Shown here in pieces: positions 47,605 to 55,829 of a DNA stretch of 64,000 nt (position 1 is the first letter of the stretch; each line of letters opens with the position of its first letter). The DNA comes from Metaclostridioides mangenotii. GTDB lineage: Bacteria > Bacillota > Clostridia > Peptostreptococcales > Peptostreptococcaceae. The notes under the pieces were generated by a model that worked only from the letters and a program-made list of their open reading frames with translations, was not told the origin of the DNA and searched no databases. The DNA is taken from NCBI RefSeq assembly GCF_018917235.1, contig NZ_JAHLOF010000001.1, positions 558,001 to 622,000 on the forward strand. Reading direction: 5' to 3'. A program made the translations under genes and the position numbers.

Positions 47605-47666
47605 TTAAACTTCATCTCCTTTAAAATTTTTAATTTTGTTATGTCCTTGATGTCAAATTTGTACTT

Positions 47667-47687
47667 TTAATAATATTCGCTACACAT
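47667..47687 (-). CDS. Six-codon leader ORF upstream of the protease
   Basis: Minus-strand ATG TGT AGC GAA TAT TAT TAA (MCSEYY) with a very strong GGAGGTGAAA ribosome site at ideal spacing, 63 bases before the protease start. A site this good before so short a frame is unusual and may indicate translation-coupled control of the protease mRNA. Confidence 0.35.
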   Translation of the reverse strand: MCSEYY

Positions 47688-48188
47688 TTTCACCTCCATA
47701 TGTTCACAAATATTAATTTAGTTCTAATGTCTTTATTTTAAGGTTTTCTTTTATTGAAAATTTTATAAGGTCGGAGAAAAATATCTAGAATATTGTCAAA
47801 AAATCAACTAAATTAATACAAGTATAATATCGTCTATAAAAGTTTATAAACGTAATTTCTTACACTTGTATATTTTATACTTCATGACAGAATTAAAAGA
47901 TTAGTATTTATGTAGAATGTAAAATAAAATATACTAGCAATCCAATTATACTTTACATTTTCTATATTTTGTTTTATTTTGTAAAACTGGTCATTTAACA
48001 AGCATAACAGGTCATTTAATTTAACTACTCGGCTATTTATTAGTTTAAATAAAAAAGTCTAACTAACAAATGATAGAACTATTTATTGATATAATTAATT
48101 TTGACCTTATATTTATACCTTTACTACTATTAGAAACTAATTTGAGTCGATTGCCGATATATAAAAATATCATTCAGTTGATGGTTAT
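47688..48188. other. Upstream region of the protease
   Basis: AT-rich, no gene recognised. It contains an inverted repeat ATACAAGT/ACTTGTAT (47816-47871) and two direct repeats GGTCATTTAA at 47989 and 48010, 21 bases apart (two helical turns). These could be operators for a protease regulator, but no regulator is nearby. Confidence 0.35.
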
Positions 48189-48283
48189 AAAAATAGCGGT
48201 ATTTAATTTGACAATGTTGACTACAGTTACAGCCTTTTTCATAAGCTGTGGTAGTGAATTGTCAATTAAATACCGCTATTTTT
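48189..48283. repeat. 95-base nearly continuous hairpin downstream of the SDR gene
   Basis: Outer arms AAAAATAGCGGTATTTAAT and its complement (48189-48215, 48258-48283) have near-perfect pairing with one slip. The inner part pairs ACTAC/GTAGT and ACAGC/GCTGT. A and T runs at the two ends make it able to terminate on both strands. It lies 40 bases after the SDR stop codon and is unusually long for a terminator. Confidence 0.65.
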
Positions 48284-48322
48284 ATTTACCACCTATCAAA
48301 CCTCAATTATTTCTCATATATC

Positions 48323-49090
48323 CTATATAGTATTCCAGCCGCCATCTACATTTAAAAGCTGTCCTGTTGTATAACTTGAAGCATCAGAAGCAAAGTAAAT
48401 AAGTGCTCCATTTAATTCACCTGGCTTTCCGATTCTACCCATTGGACTTCTAAATTTAACGAACTCATTAAAAGCATTATTTTCAACTGCTTGCTTAGTC
48501 ATTTCTGACTCAAAATAAGCTGGACCTATAGCATTGACCGTTATATTATGTTTAGCCCATTCAGATGCTAATGATTTTGTAAGCATTTGAACTGCACCTT
48601 TAGTTGCACAATAAGAAGATATTGTATTAGTACCTATCGCTAAATTACTGTGAATAGAACCTAAATTTATTATCTTACCATATTTATTTTCTATCATAAC
48701 TTTTCCTACTTCTCTAGCCATCAAATAGACACCAGTAAGATTCGCATCCACTACTCTATTCCACTCCTCTAAAGTCTGCTCTTCAGCTTTCTTTGCATTT
48801 GCAACACCAGCATTATTTACTAGTATATCTATTTTTCCATAATAATCTTTAATTTCTTTAACAGCATTAATCACTTCTACTTCATTAGTAATATCACACT
48901 TAATAGCTAGACACTTTCTACCAGTTGAAACTATTTCCTTCGATAATTCATCTAATTTTTCTTTTCTCCTTGCAAGTATTGCTACATCTGCACCTTGCCC
49001 TGCAAGGGCTTTAGTAAATTGAACCCCAAGACCTGAAGATGCTCCAGTTATAACAGCTACTTTTCCACTAAGATCAAATATATTATTCAT
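48323..49090 (-). CDS. Short-chain dehydrogenase/reductase (gluconate 5-dehydrogenase-like)
   Basis: NAD(P)-dependent oxidoreductase of 255 residues with the cofactor motif TGASSGLG (15-22), NNAG, and the active site SIHS...SYCATK. It resembles gluconate 5-dehydrogenase and 3-oxoacyl reductase sequences; the substrate is unknown. It stands alone, with AGGAGAAT before the ATG. Confidence 0.85.
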   Translation of the reverse strand: MNNIFDLSGKVAVITGASSGLGVQFTKALAGQGADVAILARRKEKLDELSKEIVSTGRKCLAIKCDITNEVEVINAVKEIKDYYGKIDILVNNAGVANAKKAEEQTLEEWNRVVDANLTGVYLMAREVGKVMIENKYGKIINLGSIHSNLAIGTNTISSYCATKGAVQMLTKSLASEWAKHNITVNAIGPAYFESEMTKQAVENNAFNEFVKFRSPMGRIGKPGELNGALIYFASDASSYTTGQLLNVDGGWNTI

Positions 49091-49434
49091 AATTAATTCT
49101 CCTTTTCATATAACTTAAATTTTCATTTTATAACAATGTATATACCCTTGTAAAATTCACATAAACTAAATTTATTAAAAGAATGCAAAAGTAATATAAG
49201 CTAAAATTATAATTGTTAATTATTCTAATCTTATTATTTATAAAACTAAAATATTAACACTAAATTCAAATTAAAATATTTATTTTATTTAATAGATTTG
49301 AGATTTTAATTATTTGATGTATATGAATAGGTAAAGCTTAGATTTATTATAACCAGAAAATATCCCATAATTCTGTTAGGGGCTATATTTATTTCCAAAA
49401 TTAGTTATAATTAAAGTATAGGAGGACAAATAGT
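49091..49434. other. Intergenic region between the SDR gene and a small membrane protein gene
   Basis: AT-rich and divergent, so it should hold two promoters. A weak hairpin ATATCCC/GGGGCTAT (about 49362-49391) lies in the leader of the plus-strand gene. Nothing else recognised. Confidence 0.3.
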
Positions 49435-49620
49435 ATGCTTAGAAGAATTATTTCTGTGTTAGTGTTAGCTAATTTTGCAATACTAACATTGAATATAATG
49501 CAGTATTTATTACCAGAACTTTATAGCTATAATCAACTATTTTTCACTTTGTACGGAGTTGTATTCGGACTATTTACTCATCAGTATTATAGATTTATAG
49601 ATAGGTTTATTAGAAAATAG
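49435..49620 (+). CDS. Small membrane protein of unknown function
   Basis: A 61-residue protein with two hydrophobic segments (about 4-25 and 36-50) and a basic C-terminal tail RFIDRFIRK. AGGAGGAC is 8 bases upstream of the ATG, and the codon use fits the neighbours, so it is probably real. No family recognised. It may be co-transcribed with the next gene 47 bases on. Confidence 0.65.
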   Translation: MLRRIISVLVLANFAILTLNIMQYLLPELYSYNQLFFTLYGVVFGLFTHQYYRFIDRFIRK

Positions 49621-49667
49621 CTGATTGCGTTTGCATTGAAAATTAAGAATAACGAGGTGATAACCAT

Positions 49668-50111
49668 ATGCAGAAATACGAAAAACCTGTATCCCTGGAC
49701 CTTCAGGAATTAAAAGATAGACAATGTCTATACATAGATAATATCAATGATGGTTTTGAAAACTATAACTTTTATTATAAAGAAGGTAGCGAAAAAGATT
49801 TAAAAGAATTTTTACTAAATAAGATAGCTGAAAATACTATGGAAAATAGTTATGTTGATTTTTATTATAGTAAGTTAAACGCTGAAGAAAAGAAAAAAGT
49901 AAATTCAATTTTAACAGTTGAAGATATAAATTACTTGGAAAGTGTAACTTGGGAAAATAATGAGTTATTTTTTAAAATGAATAATACTCTCTTTGAAATA
50001 ACATTTAAACTTTCTATTACTGATATGCTATTTAGTACCTTTTATTTTAGCAAATTCCCGTGCACTATTTGGAGTAATTACAATAGAAAATTTGTCGTAT
50101 TTTATGTATAA
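49668..50111 (+). CDS. Hypothetical cytoplasmic protein
   Basis: A 147-residue, charged protein with the ending FSTFYFSKFPCTIWSNYNRKFVVFYV. It has a GAGGTGAT site before the ATG. No signal peptide, membrane segment or known motif is seen. The gene order relative to the small membrane protein suggests one transcript. Function unknown. Confidence 0.7.
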   Translation: MQKYEKPVSLDLQELKDRQCLYIDNINDGFENYNFYYKEGSEKDLKEFLLNKIAENTMENSYVDFYYSKLNAEEKKKVNSILTVEDINYLESVTWENNELFFKMNNTLFEITFKLSITDMLFSTFYFSKFPCTIWSNYNRKFVVFYV

Positions 50112-50156
50112 TATATATACAGTAGTTTATAAAATGTAGTACAGAACTTAATATAC

Positions 50157-50204
50157 GCTCGTAGATCAGTTGGAAAAAGCAATCGATTACTAGCTGAGTG
50201 TAGC
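50157..50204 (+). pseudogene. Degenerate tRNA-like remnant
   Basis: GCTCGTAGATCAGTTGGA then AAAAGCAATCGATTACTA resemble the 5' acceptor, D-arm and anticodon region of a tRNA (compare TAGCTCAGTTGG..AGAGCA), but no T-arm, 3' acceptor or CCA follows. It lies 27 bases upstream of the intact tRNA-Arg. Confidence 0.35.
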
Positions 50205-50230
50205 AATATATTTAACTAAATATTATATTT

Positions 50231-50307
50231 GTCTCAGTAGCTCAGCTGGATAGAGCACCGCCCTCCTAAGGCGGGTGTCGGAGGTTCAAATCCTCTCTGG
50301 GGCACCA
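50231..50307 (+). tRNA. tRNA-Arg (anticodon CCT)
   Basis: Full 77-base cloverleaf with acceptor stem GTCTCAG/CTGGGGC (G-T wobbles), D-arm AGCTCAGCTGGATAGAGC, anticodon stem-loop CCGCC-CTCCTAA-GGCGG with CCT, T-arm with GGTTCAAATC, and an encoded CCA end. It decodes AGG. Confidence 0.95.
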
Positions 50308-50316
50308 GATGTTTAC

Positions 50317-50352
50317 GCTGAAATCCTTTGTCAAGGTTTTCGGCTTTTTTTT
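50317..50352 (+). terminator. Intrinsic terminator after tRNA-Arg
   Basis: Stem GCTGAAA(T)CCTT / AAGG(T)TTTCGGC with a TGTC-type loop, then TTTTTTTT. Confidence 0.88.
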
Positions 50353-50478
50353 ATTGTTTTTATAAGTTATTCTTTAATAATAATACAATCAAGTTTTATA
50401 ACAACCAATAAAAACCATGACAAACTCCTTTACACCATTTATTTTCTCTATTAAAATAAGATACTAGGAGGTGTTATT

Positions 50479-50934
50479 ATGAATTATAAACTGCTTGCGA
50501 ATCAGGCTATTGCGTTATTAGAAAATGAACAAGATTTAATTGCAAATACTGCAAATATATCTGCTTTACTATATGAATTGATTGAAGACATTAATTGGAT
50601 TGGCTTTTATTTTGTAAAAAATAATAAATTAGTACTTGGACCTTTCCAAGGGAAAGTTGCATGTACAAAAATAGAAATTGGAAAAGGCGTATGTGGCACT
50701 TGTGTACAGACAAAACAAACACAGCGTATAAATGATGTCCACGCTTTTCCTGGGCATATCGCATGCGACAGTGCAAGTAATGCTGAACTAGTAATTCCAT
50801 TAGTTTTTAATGGCGAAGTAAAAGGTGTTTTAGATATTGATTCTACAAGATTTTCTAGATTTACTGAAGAAGATCAAATTGGATTAGAAAACTTGGTATC
50901 TGTAATAATGCCTTTTTTATATGAAAATATATAA
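50479..50934 (+). CDS. Free methionine-(R)-sulfoxide reductase (GAF domain)
   Basis: GAF-fold reductase of free Met-R-O, related to E. coli YebR/fRMsr. It has 151 residues with the family cysteines in VACTKI, GVCGTC and GHIACDS and the WIGFYF start. AGGAGGTG is optimally spaced. It stands alone, followed by a long bidirectional hairpin. Confidence 0.92.
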   Translation: MNYKLLANQAIALLENEQDLIANTANISALLYELIEDINWIGFYFVKNNKLVLGPFQGKVACTKIEIGKGVCGTCVQTKQTQRINDVHAFPGHIACDSASNAELVIPLVFNGEVKGVLDIDSTRFSRFTEEDQIGLENLVSVIMPFLYENI

Positions 50935-50996
50935 AATAAATATTATTGAGTTATAAAATAAATAAAAATATAAAATAAGCTAGTGCTTTATAATCT

Positions 50997-51089
50997 AAAA
51001 AATGGAATGTATCTTTTAATTTTAAAGTGTCAAAATACTATATAGTCTTTGATACATTAAAACTAAATGATAAACATTCCATCTTTTTT
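50997..51089. terminator. Long bidirectional hairpin terminator between the reductase and gpsA
   Basis: Arms AAAAATGGAATGT/ACATTCCATCTTTTTT at the ends, with further pairing inside (AGTGTCAAA / TTTGATACA). It spans 93 bases between convergent genes. The form resembles the hairpin at 48189-48283, but the sequence is different. Confidence 0.7.
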
Positions 51090-51095
51090 AATTAA

Positions 51096-52115
51096 TTATA
51101 TACTTATAATCTCTTCCATTTCATGTTTCTTTTGTCTGACCATAAGCTCGATCCCAACTTCTTTTGGGTCTTTACCTTCATCTAATACAGCATAAATCGC
51201 ATTAGTAATCGGTACATCTACTCCTAGCTTTTTAGCTACTTCGTAGGCTACTTCAGTAGCAGTTATTCCTTCTACTACCATCTTAACTTCGTCTAATGTC
51301 TCCTGAAGGCTATTTCCTTGACCGATTAAAATTCCTGCTCTTCTATTCCTACTGTGCATACTTGTACATGTAACTATAAGGTCTCCAATTCCAGAAAGGC
51401 CTGCAAATGTAGTCATATTTGCACCCATAGCTACTCCTAGTCTGCTCATTTCGCTTATGCCTCTAGTCATAAGTGCTGCTTTAGCGTTATCACCATAGCC
51501 AATACCATCACATATTCCAGCGCCAAAAGCTATTATATTTTTAAATGCCCCTCCAAGTTCAACACCTACTATATCAGGATTTGTATATACTCTAAATGCC
51601 TGAGCCATAAATAGATCCTGAACTCTTTCAGCTATCTTTATATCTTCAGATGCAACCACTACTGTAGTTGGTATATCTTTTGCAACTTCTTCAGCATGAG
51701 AAGGTCCAGATAATACTACATAATGGTTATTTGGAAGCTCTTCTTTGAATACTTCAGAAAGTCTTAGTCCTGTTCCTTTTTCTAATCCTTTGGCCACATT
51801 GATGACAATTTGATCTTCGCTCAATATACCCTTTAAACTCTTACAAATTCCTCTAAAAGCTTGAGATGGAACTGCTGACACGATCATATTACAACCATGT
51901 ATTGCTTCTTTTATATTTGCTGTCATGTTTAAATTTTCAGGAAATATTATCCCTGGAAGATAAGCAGTGTTCTCTCTAGTACTGTTAATCTCTTCAGCCT
52001 GATCTGAGTTTCTAGTCCACATACATACTTTATAACCTTTATTTGCAAGAACTAGAGCTAATGCACTTCCCCAGCTACCTGCACCTAATACACATACCTT
52101 TTCCACATCAAACAC
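51096..52115 (-). CDS. gpsA: Glycerol-3-phosphate dehydrogenase (NAD(P)+)
   Basis: Makes sn-glycerol 3-phosphate from dihydroxyacetone phosphate for phospholipid synthesis. It is 339 residues with the GAGSWGSALA nucleotide loop, the LSGPSHAEEVA segment, the catalytic lysine in GGAFKNIIAFGAG and GNSLQETLDE. It follows plsY, which uses the product. Confidence 0.96.
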   Translation of the reverse strand: MFDVEKVCVLGAGSWGSALALVLANKGYKVCMWTRNSDQAEEINSTRENTAYLPGIIFPENLNMTANIKEAIHGCNMIVSAVPSQAFRGICKSLKGILSEDQIVINVAKGLEKGTGLRLSEVFKEELPNNHYVVLSGPSHAEEVAKDIPTTVVVASEDIKIAERVQDLFMAQAFRVYTNPDIVGVELGGAFKNIIAFGAGICDGIGYGDNAKAALMTRGISEMSRLGVAMGANMTTFAGLSGIGDLIVTCTSMHSRNRRAGILIGQGNSLQETLDEVKMVVEGITATEVAYEVAKKLGVDVPITNAIYAVLDEGKDPKEVGIELMVRQKKHEMEEIISI

Positions 52116-52127
52116 CCCTAATTTTAA

Positions 52128-52742
52128 CTATTCTTTTTTACTTCCAACTTTATTTTCTTCACCTTTAATAAGTCTTTTTAGATTCGCTCTATGCGTATAA
52201 ATTACAGAGACAGTTAAGAATAATGCAACAACTGCACCCACCCTATTCTTACTTAACAGCATAAATGGTACAGAAAAAGCAATACCAACAACTGATCCTA
52301 GAGAAACATATTTAGTAACTGCAACAACAATTATAAATATCCCTAGACAAGAAAGTGCGATTACTGGGTTGATAGCCATCATTGCACCAAGAGAAGTAGC
52401 AACACCTTTCCCCCCTTTAAAACCAAGAAAGGCTGGCCAATTGTGGCCTACTACTACAAATATGACTGCAACATAACCAGCAATAGTTCTGTCAATACCT
52501 ATAAAGTTAGCAATAAGCTGTCCAATTAGAACAGATATTGTTCCCTTTAGCAAATCTCCAATAAATGTAGCGGCTCCAGCTCTTTTTCCCATAGTTCTTA
52601 GTACATTTGTAGAACCTGCATTTCCTGAACCTTGTGTCCTTATATCAACTCCCGAAATCCTCTTTGCAATTATATAAGAAGTTGAAATATTTCCTAAAAG
52701 ATATGCAATTATTGCAATTGCAATATAACTAATTGTAACCAC
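52128..52742 (-). CDS. plsY: Acyl-phosphate:glycerol-3-phosphate acyltransferase PlsY
   Basis: Membrane enzyme acylating glycerol-3-phosphate at position 1. It is 204 residues with about five membrane segments and the three PlsY motifs: GSGNAGSTNVLRT, GHNWPAFLGFKGGKGVATS and a final THRANLKRLI. It is placed between der and gpsA. Confidence 0.95.
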   Translation of the reverse strand: MVTISYIAIAIIAYLLGNISTSYIIAKRISGVDIRTQGSGNAGSTNVLRTMGKRAGAATFIGDLLKGTISVLIGQLIANFIGIDRTIAGYVAVIFVVVGHNWPAFLGFKGGKGVATSLGAMMAINPVIALSCLGIFIIVVAVTKYVSLGSVVGIAFSVPFMLLSKNRVGAVVALFLTVSVIYTHRANLKRLIKGEENKVGSKKE

Positions 52743-52771
52743 TTTTGTACCTCCTTAGGCTATACTAAACA

Positions 52772-54097
52772 TTATTTTTTAGCCTTTTGCTTATACTCAA
52801 ATCTTATTGTCGTTCCTTCAAAACCAAAGTTTTCTCTTATTTTATTTTCAAGATATCTCTGGTAAGAGAAGTGAGTTAAGTCCTTATCGTTTATAAACAG
52901 TGTTATCTTTGGAGGTCTAACATCGGTCTGAGTCCCATAGTAAATCTTTAGTCTTTTACCTTTGTCTGATGGTGGCTGATTTAACATTACAGCTTCGCCT
53001 ATAACATCGTTAAGAGCTGATGTAGACATTCTCTTTGAATGTTCATTAGATACATATATTACTGTATCTAGTATTTTATTCATTCTTTGATTCGTTTTTG
53101 CTGATACAAATACTATCGGCGCATACATCATAAATGGGAATTTTTGTCTTATATCTATTTGATAGTTACTCATTGTTTTATTGTCTTTTTCTAGTAGATC
53201 CCATTTATTTATTACAAATATACAAGCTTTTCCTTCATCGTGCGCTATTCCTGCAACCTTTGTATCTTGCTCAGTAGGACCTTCAATAGCATCTATGACA
53301 ATTAATACTACATCTGCTCTGTCAACAGCACTCATTGCCCTTATAACGCTGTATTTTTCTATTTTTTCATATATTTTACTCTTTCTTCTGATCCCAGCTG
53401 TATCGATAAGTAAAAATTTCTGATCATTTTTTTCAAAGTAAGTGTCTACTGCATCTCTAGTTGTCCCTGCTATTGAACTAACTATAACACGATCTTCTCC
53501 AAGTATGTTGTTAAGGATTGAACTCTTTCCTGCATTTGGCTTACCAGTTATGGCAACCTTTATAATATCTTCGTCGTACTCCGTATCAAGTCCTGCTGGG
53601 AAATTTTCAACTACTTCATCTAATAAGTCTCCAAGTCCCATACTATTTGCTCCAGAAACCGAAAACGGATTACCAAATCCTAACTCGTAGAAATCGTATA
53701 TATTGTTGATTTGACTCTGGCTATCTATTTTATTTACTACCAATATAACTGGTTTTTTAGTTTTTCTAAGAATTTGTGCAATTTCTTTGTCTGCTGGAGT
53801 AAGCCCTGTTTTTCCATCAACTATGAATAAAATAACGTGTGCCATATCCATAGCAAGCATTGCTTGATCTCTCATCTGTGATAATATGATATCTTCACTC
53901 TCAGGCTCTATACCTCCTGTATCAATAAGAGTAAAGTATTTATCAAGCCACTCTACCTCTGCAAAAATTCTATCTCTAGTTACACCTGGTGTATTTTCAA
54001 CTATTGAAATTCTTTTGCCCGCAAACTTGTTGAATATCGTCGATTTACCAACATTTGGCCTACCAACTATTGCGACAATCGGTCTACTTACGTTCAT
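52772..54097 (-). CDS. der: Ribosome biogenesis GTPase Der
   Basis: Essential GTPase with two G domains and a KH domain that helps 50S assembly. From the ATG at 54097 it is 441 residues; AAAGGAGATAAAC sits before it, and the frame upstream starts 21 bases earlier without a site. G1 motifs are GRPNVGKST and GKPNAGKSS; NKID and NKWD follow; the KH domain is C-terminal (about 355-440). Confidence 0.96.
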   Translation of the reverse strand: MNVSRPIVAIVGRPNVGKSTIFNKFAGKRISIVENTPGVTRDRIFAEVEWLDKYFTLIDTGGIEPESEDIILSQMRDQAMLAMDMAHVILFIVDGKTGLTPADKEIAQILRKTKKPVILVVNKIDSQSQINNIYDFYELGFGNPFSVSGANSMGLGDLLDEVVENFPAGLDTEYDEDIIKVAITGKPNAGKSSILNNILGEDRVIVSSIAGTTRDAVDTYFEKNDQKFLLIDTAGIRRKSKIYEKIEKYSVIRAMSAVDRADVVLIVIDAIEGPTEQDTKVAGIAHDEGKACIFVINKWDLLEKDNKTMSNYQIDIRQKFPFMMYAPIVFVSAKTNQRMNKILDTVIYVSNEHSKRMSTSALNDVIGEAVMLNQPPSDKGKRLKIYYGTQTDVRPPKITLFINDKDLTHFSYQRYLENKIRENFGFEGTTIRFEYKQKAKK

Positions 54098-54130
54098 ATG
54101 TTTATCTCCTTTGTTCATATTTAAATAGGA

Positions 54131-55459
54131 TTATATAAGAATTTTATCTACAAAATCTTTACCCTCGTTTAAACATGGAATAATTTTTATTTTCATAATG
54201 TCTTGTAATTCTTCTAATGTAATATTATCTAAAAATATTTCTTCATCAGCTTTTAACATACTTCTAGTAATATATAAAGCCTCACCTAGATTTTCGTCAC
54301 CTAACTGCTCAACTATATCTTTTGCAGTTATTAGACCTGATACAGTAATAGTTTCACCCCAAAACTTGTTTTTTATTTCTAAGACGTGAATATCTATACT
54401 CGGATACTTCTCCATAACCAACTCAGCTAAATCCTTCATAAATTCATAAGCAGAATGGCCGGTTGCTATTGAGACTTTTTTCTCTTTTACTGTTTTATTA
54501 GAAGGCAGTGCATTTAGGTATTCTTTAACTTCTGTACCCATTTTTCTGATCATACCAACTCCATCTTCAAATTGTAAAAATCCCTCGTAGTCATCATAGT
54601 CTAACATGTCTCTATCAGCAACTATATAAAACTCATCTGATAAGAATACAAACCTTGTCCCTAATTTCTCTAACAATTCTTCCTGAATTTTATGTATTTG
54701 ATTTATTGTACTATTTGCCCTCTCTTTATCGAATATTTCAAGATTTGGTAGATTGTCTCTGTATCTAGTAACACCTACTGGTACAACTGCTATGCTGTTT
54801 ACATATGGGTATAATTTTATCAAATCGTATACAGTCCTTCTTAATTCCTCACCATCGTTTATACCCGGACATAAAACAACTTGGCAGTTCATCGTAATCT
54901 CCGCCTCTGCCAATCTTTTCATTATGCTATATACCTTACCAGCAAACTTATTACTTATCATTTTTTGTCTTAGTTCTGGATTCGTTGTATGAACAGAGAT
55001 ATTTATAGGACTAATCCTGTATTTAATGATATTGTCTATATCATCTTCGCTCATATTTGTTAGAGTAACAAAATTTCCCTGTAAAAATGAAAGTCTCGAA
55101 TCATCATCTTTAAAATACAAAGTCTCCCTCATCCCATCAGGCAATTGATCCACGAAGCAGAACATACATTTATTTCTGCAACTCTTTGCCATATCAATGA
55201 TTGGATTGGAAAATTCTATACCTAAATCTTCATCGTAGTCTTTTTCTATCTCATATAAATACATTTCTCCATATTTATTTTCAATCTCGACCTCTAAATA
55301 TTCCTCACTTAATAGAAATCTATATTCTATTATATCACGTATTGGTTGGTCGTTTATAGATACAAGTAAATCTCCAATTTCAATACCTAATTCTTCTGCT
55401 ATACTGCCGTCATACACCTTATTTATAATATTATTAGCGTTTTTTACGTTTACTTCCAT
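54131..55459 (-). CDS. PDZ-radical SAM protein, DUF512 family
   Basis: About 442 residues. An N-terminal PDZ-like domain (about 10-85, IGDLLVSINDQPIRDIIEY) is followed by a radical SAM-like domain with CRNKCMFCFVDQLP (C-x3-C-x2-C) and a C-terminal DUF512 domain. The role of the family is unknown. It lies upstream of der, as in many clostridia. The ATG at 55459 is preferred; GTG codons 9 and 12 bases upstream are possible. Confidence 0.88.
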   Translation of the reverse strand: MEVNVKNANNIINKVYDGSIAEELGIEIGDLLVSINDQPIRDIIEYRFLLSEEYLEVEIENKYGEMYLYEIEKDYDEDLGIEFSNPIIDMAKSCRNKCMFCFVDQLPDGMRETLYFKDDDSRLSFLQGNFVTLTNMSEDDIDNIIKYRISPINISVHTTNPELRQKMISNKFAGKVYSIMKRLAEAEITMNCQVVLCPGINDGEELRRTVYDLIKLYPYVNSIAVVPVGVTRYRDNLPNLEIFDKERANSTINQIHKIQEELLEKLGTRFVFLSDEFYIVADRDMLDYDDYEGFLQFEDGVGMIRKMGTEVKEYLNALPSNKTVKEKKVSIATGHSAYEFMKDLAELVMEKYPSIDIHVLEIKNKFWGETITVSGLITAKDIVEQLGDENLGEALYITRSMLKADEEIFLDNITLEELQDIMKIKIIPCLNEGKDFVDKILI

Positions 55460-55574
55460 CTTATTCACCACTCTTTTTATACATATCTTTTAATGTTATC
55501 ATACTTCATTATTTTACGTCAACTAGAGCTAAGTATTGAAAACAACATTTTTATAATAGTTTGATATAAATAAA

Positions 55575-55620
55575 ATTAGGCTGTATATTAAACGTAATAC
55601 CCACTAATATACAACCTAAT
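55575..55620 (-). terminator. Intrinsic terminator after the YIEGIA cluster
   Basis: TTAGG(C)TGTATATTA / TAATATACA(A)CCTAA stem; T-rich on the minus strand after it. Confidence 0.75.
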
Positions 55621-55628
55621 TATTATAA

Positions 55629-55829
55629 CTAATGTTTTACAACAATCAAAGTCCCATTTGTCATATCGTGAACCATTCCTCCAACACATTTTGAAATTAA
55701 CATCGCTTTGTTTTGAAGTTCATTTTCATCCTTTGCATAGAAAATAGGACAACCTCCACTAACTTTCATTTCTTTATCAGTAGTTATTATAGCGAGTGTG
55801 TATTCATTAAAACCTACATTTTCGGCCAT
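55629..55829 (-). CDS. Capping-complex-type small subunit for YIEGIA proteins
   Basis: A 66-residue soluble protein (MAENVGFNEYTLAIITTDKE, ending GMVHDMTNGTLIVVKH) that in databases accompanies YIEGIA membrane proteins as a proposed capping subunit. It begins one base after the larger YIEGIA gene ends. The cysteines in GGCPIF and SKCVGG are striking. Biochemical role unknown. Confidence 0.7.
   Translation of the reverse strand: MAENVGFNEYTLAIITTDKEMKVSGGCPIFYAKDENELQNKAMLISKCVGGMVHDMTNGTLIVVKH

Noticed and set aside
48070..48330. 86-residue open frame on the plus strand
   Set aside because: It runs through the long hairpin, has no ribosome site and an AT-driven hydrophobic composition; it overlaps the start of the convergent SDR end.
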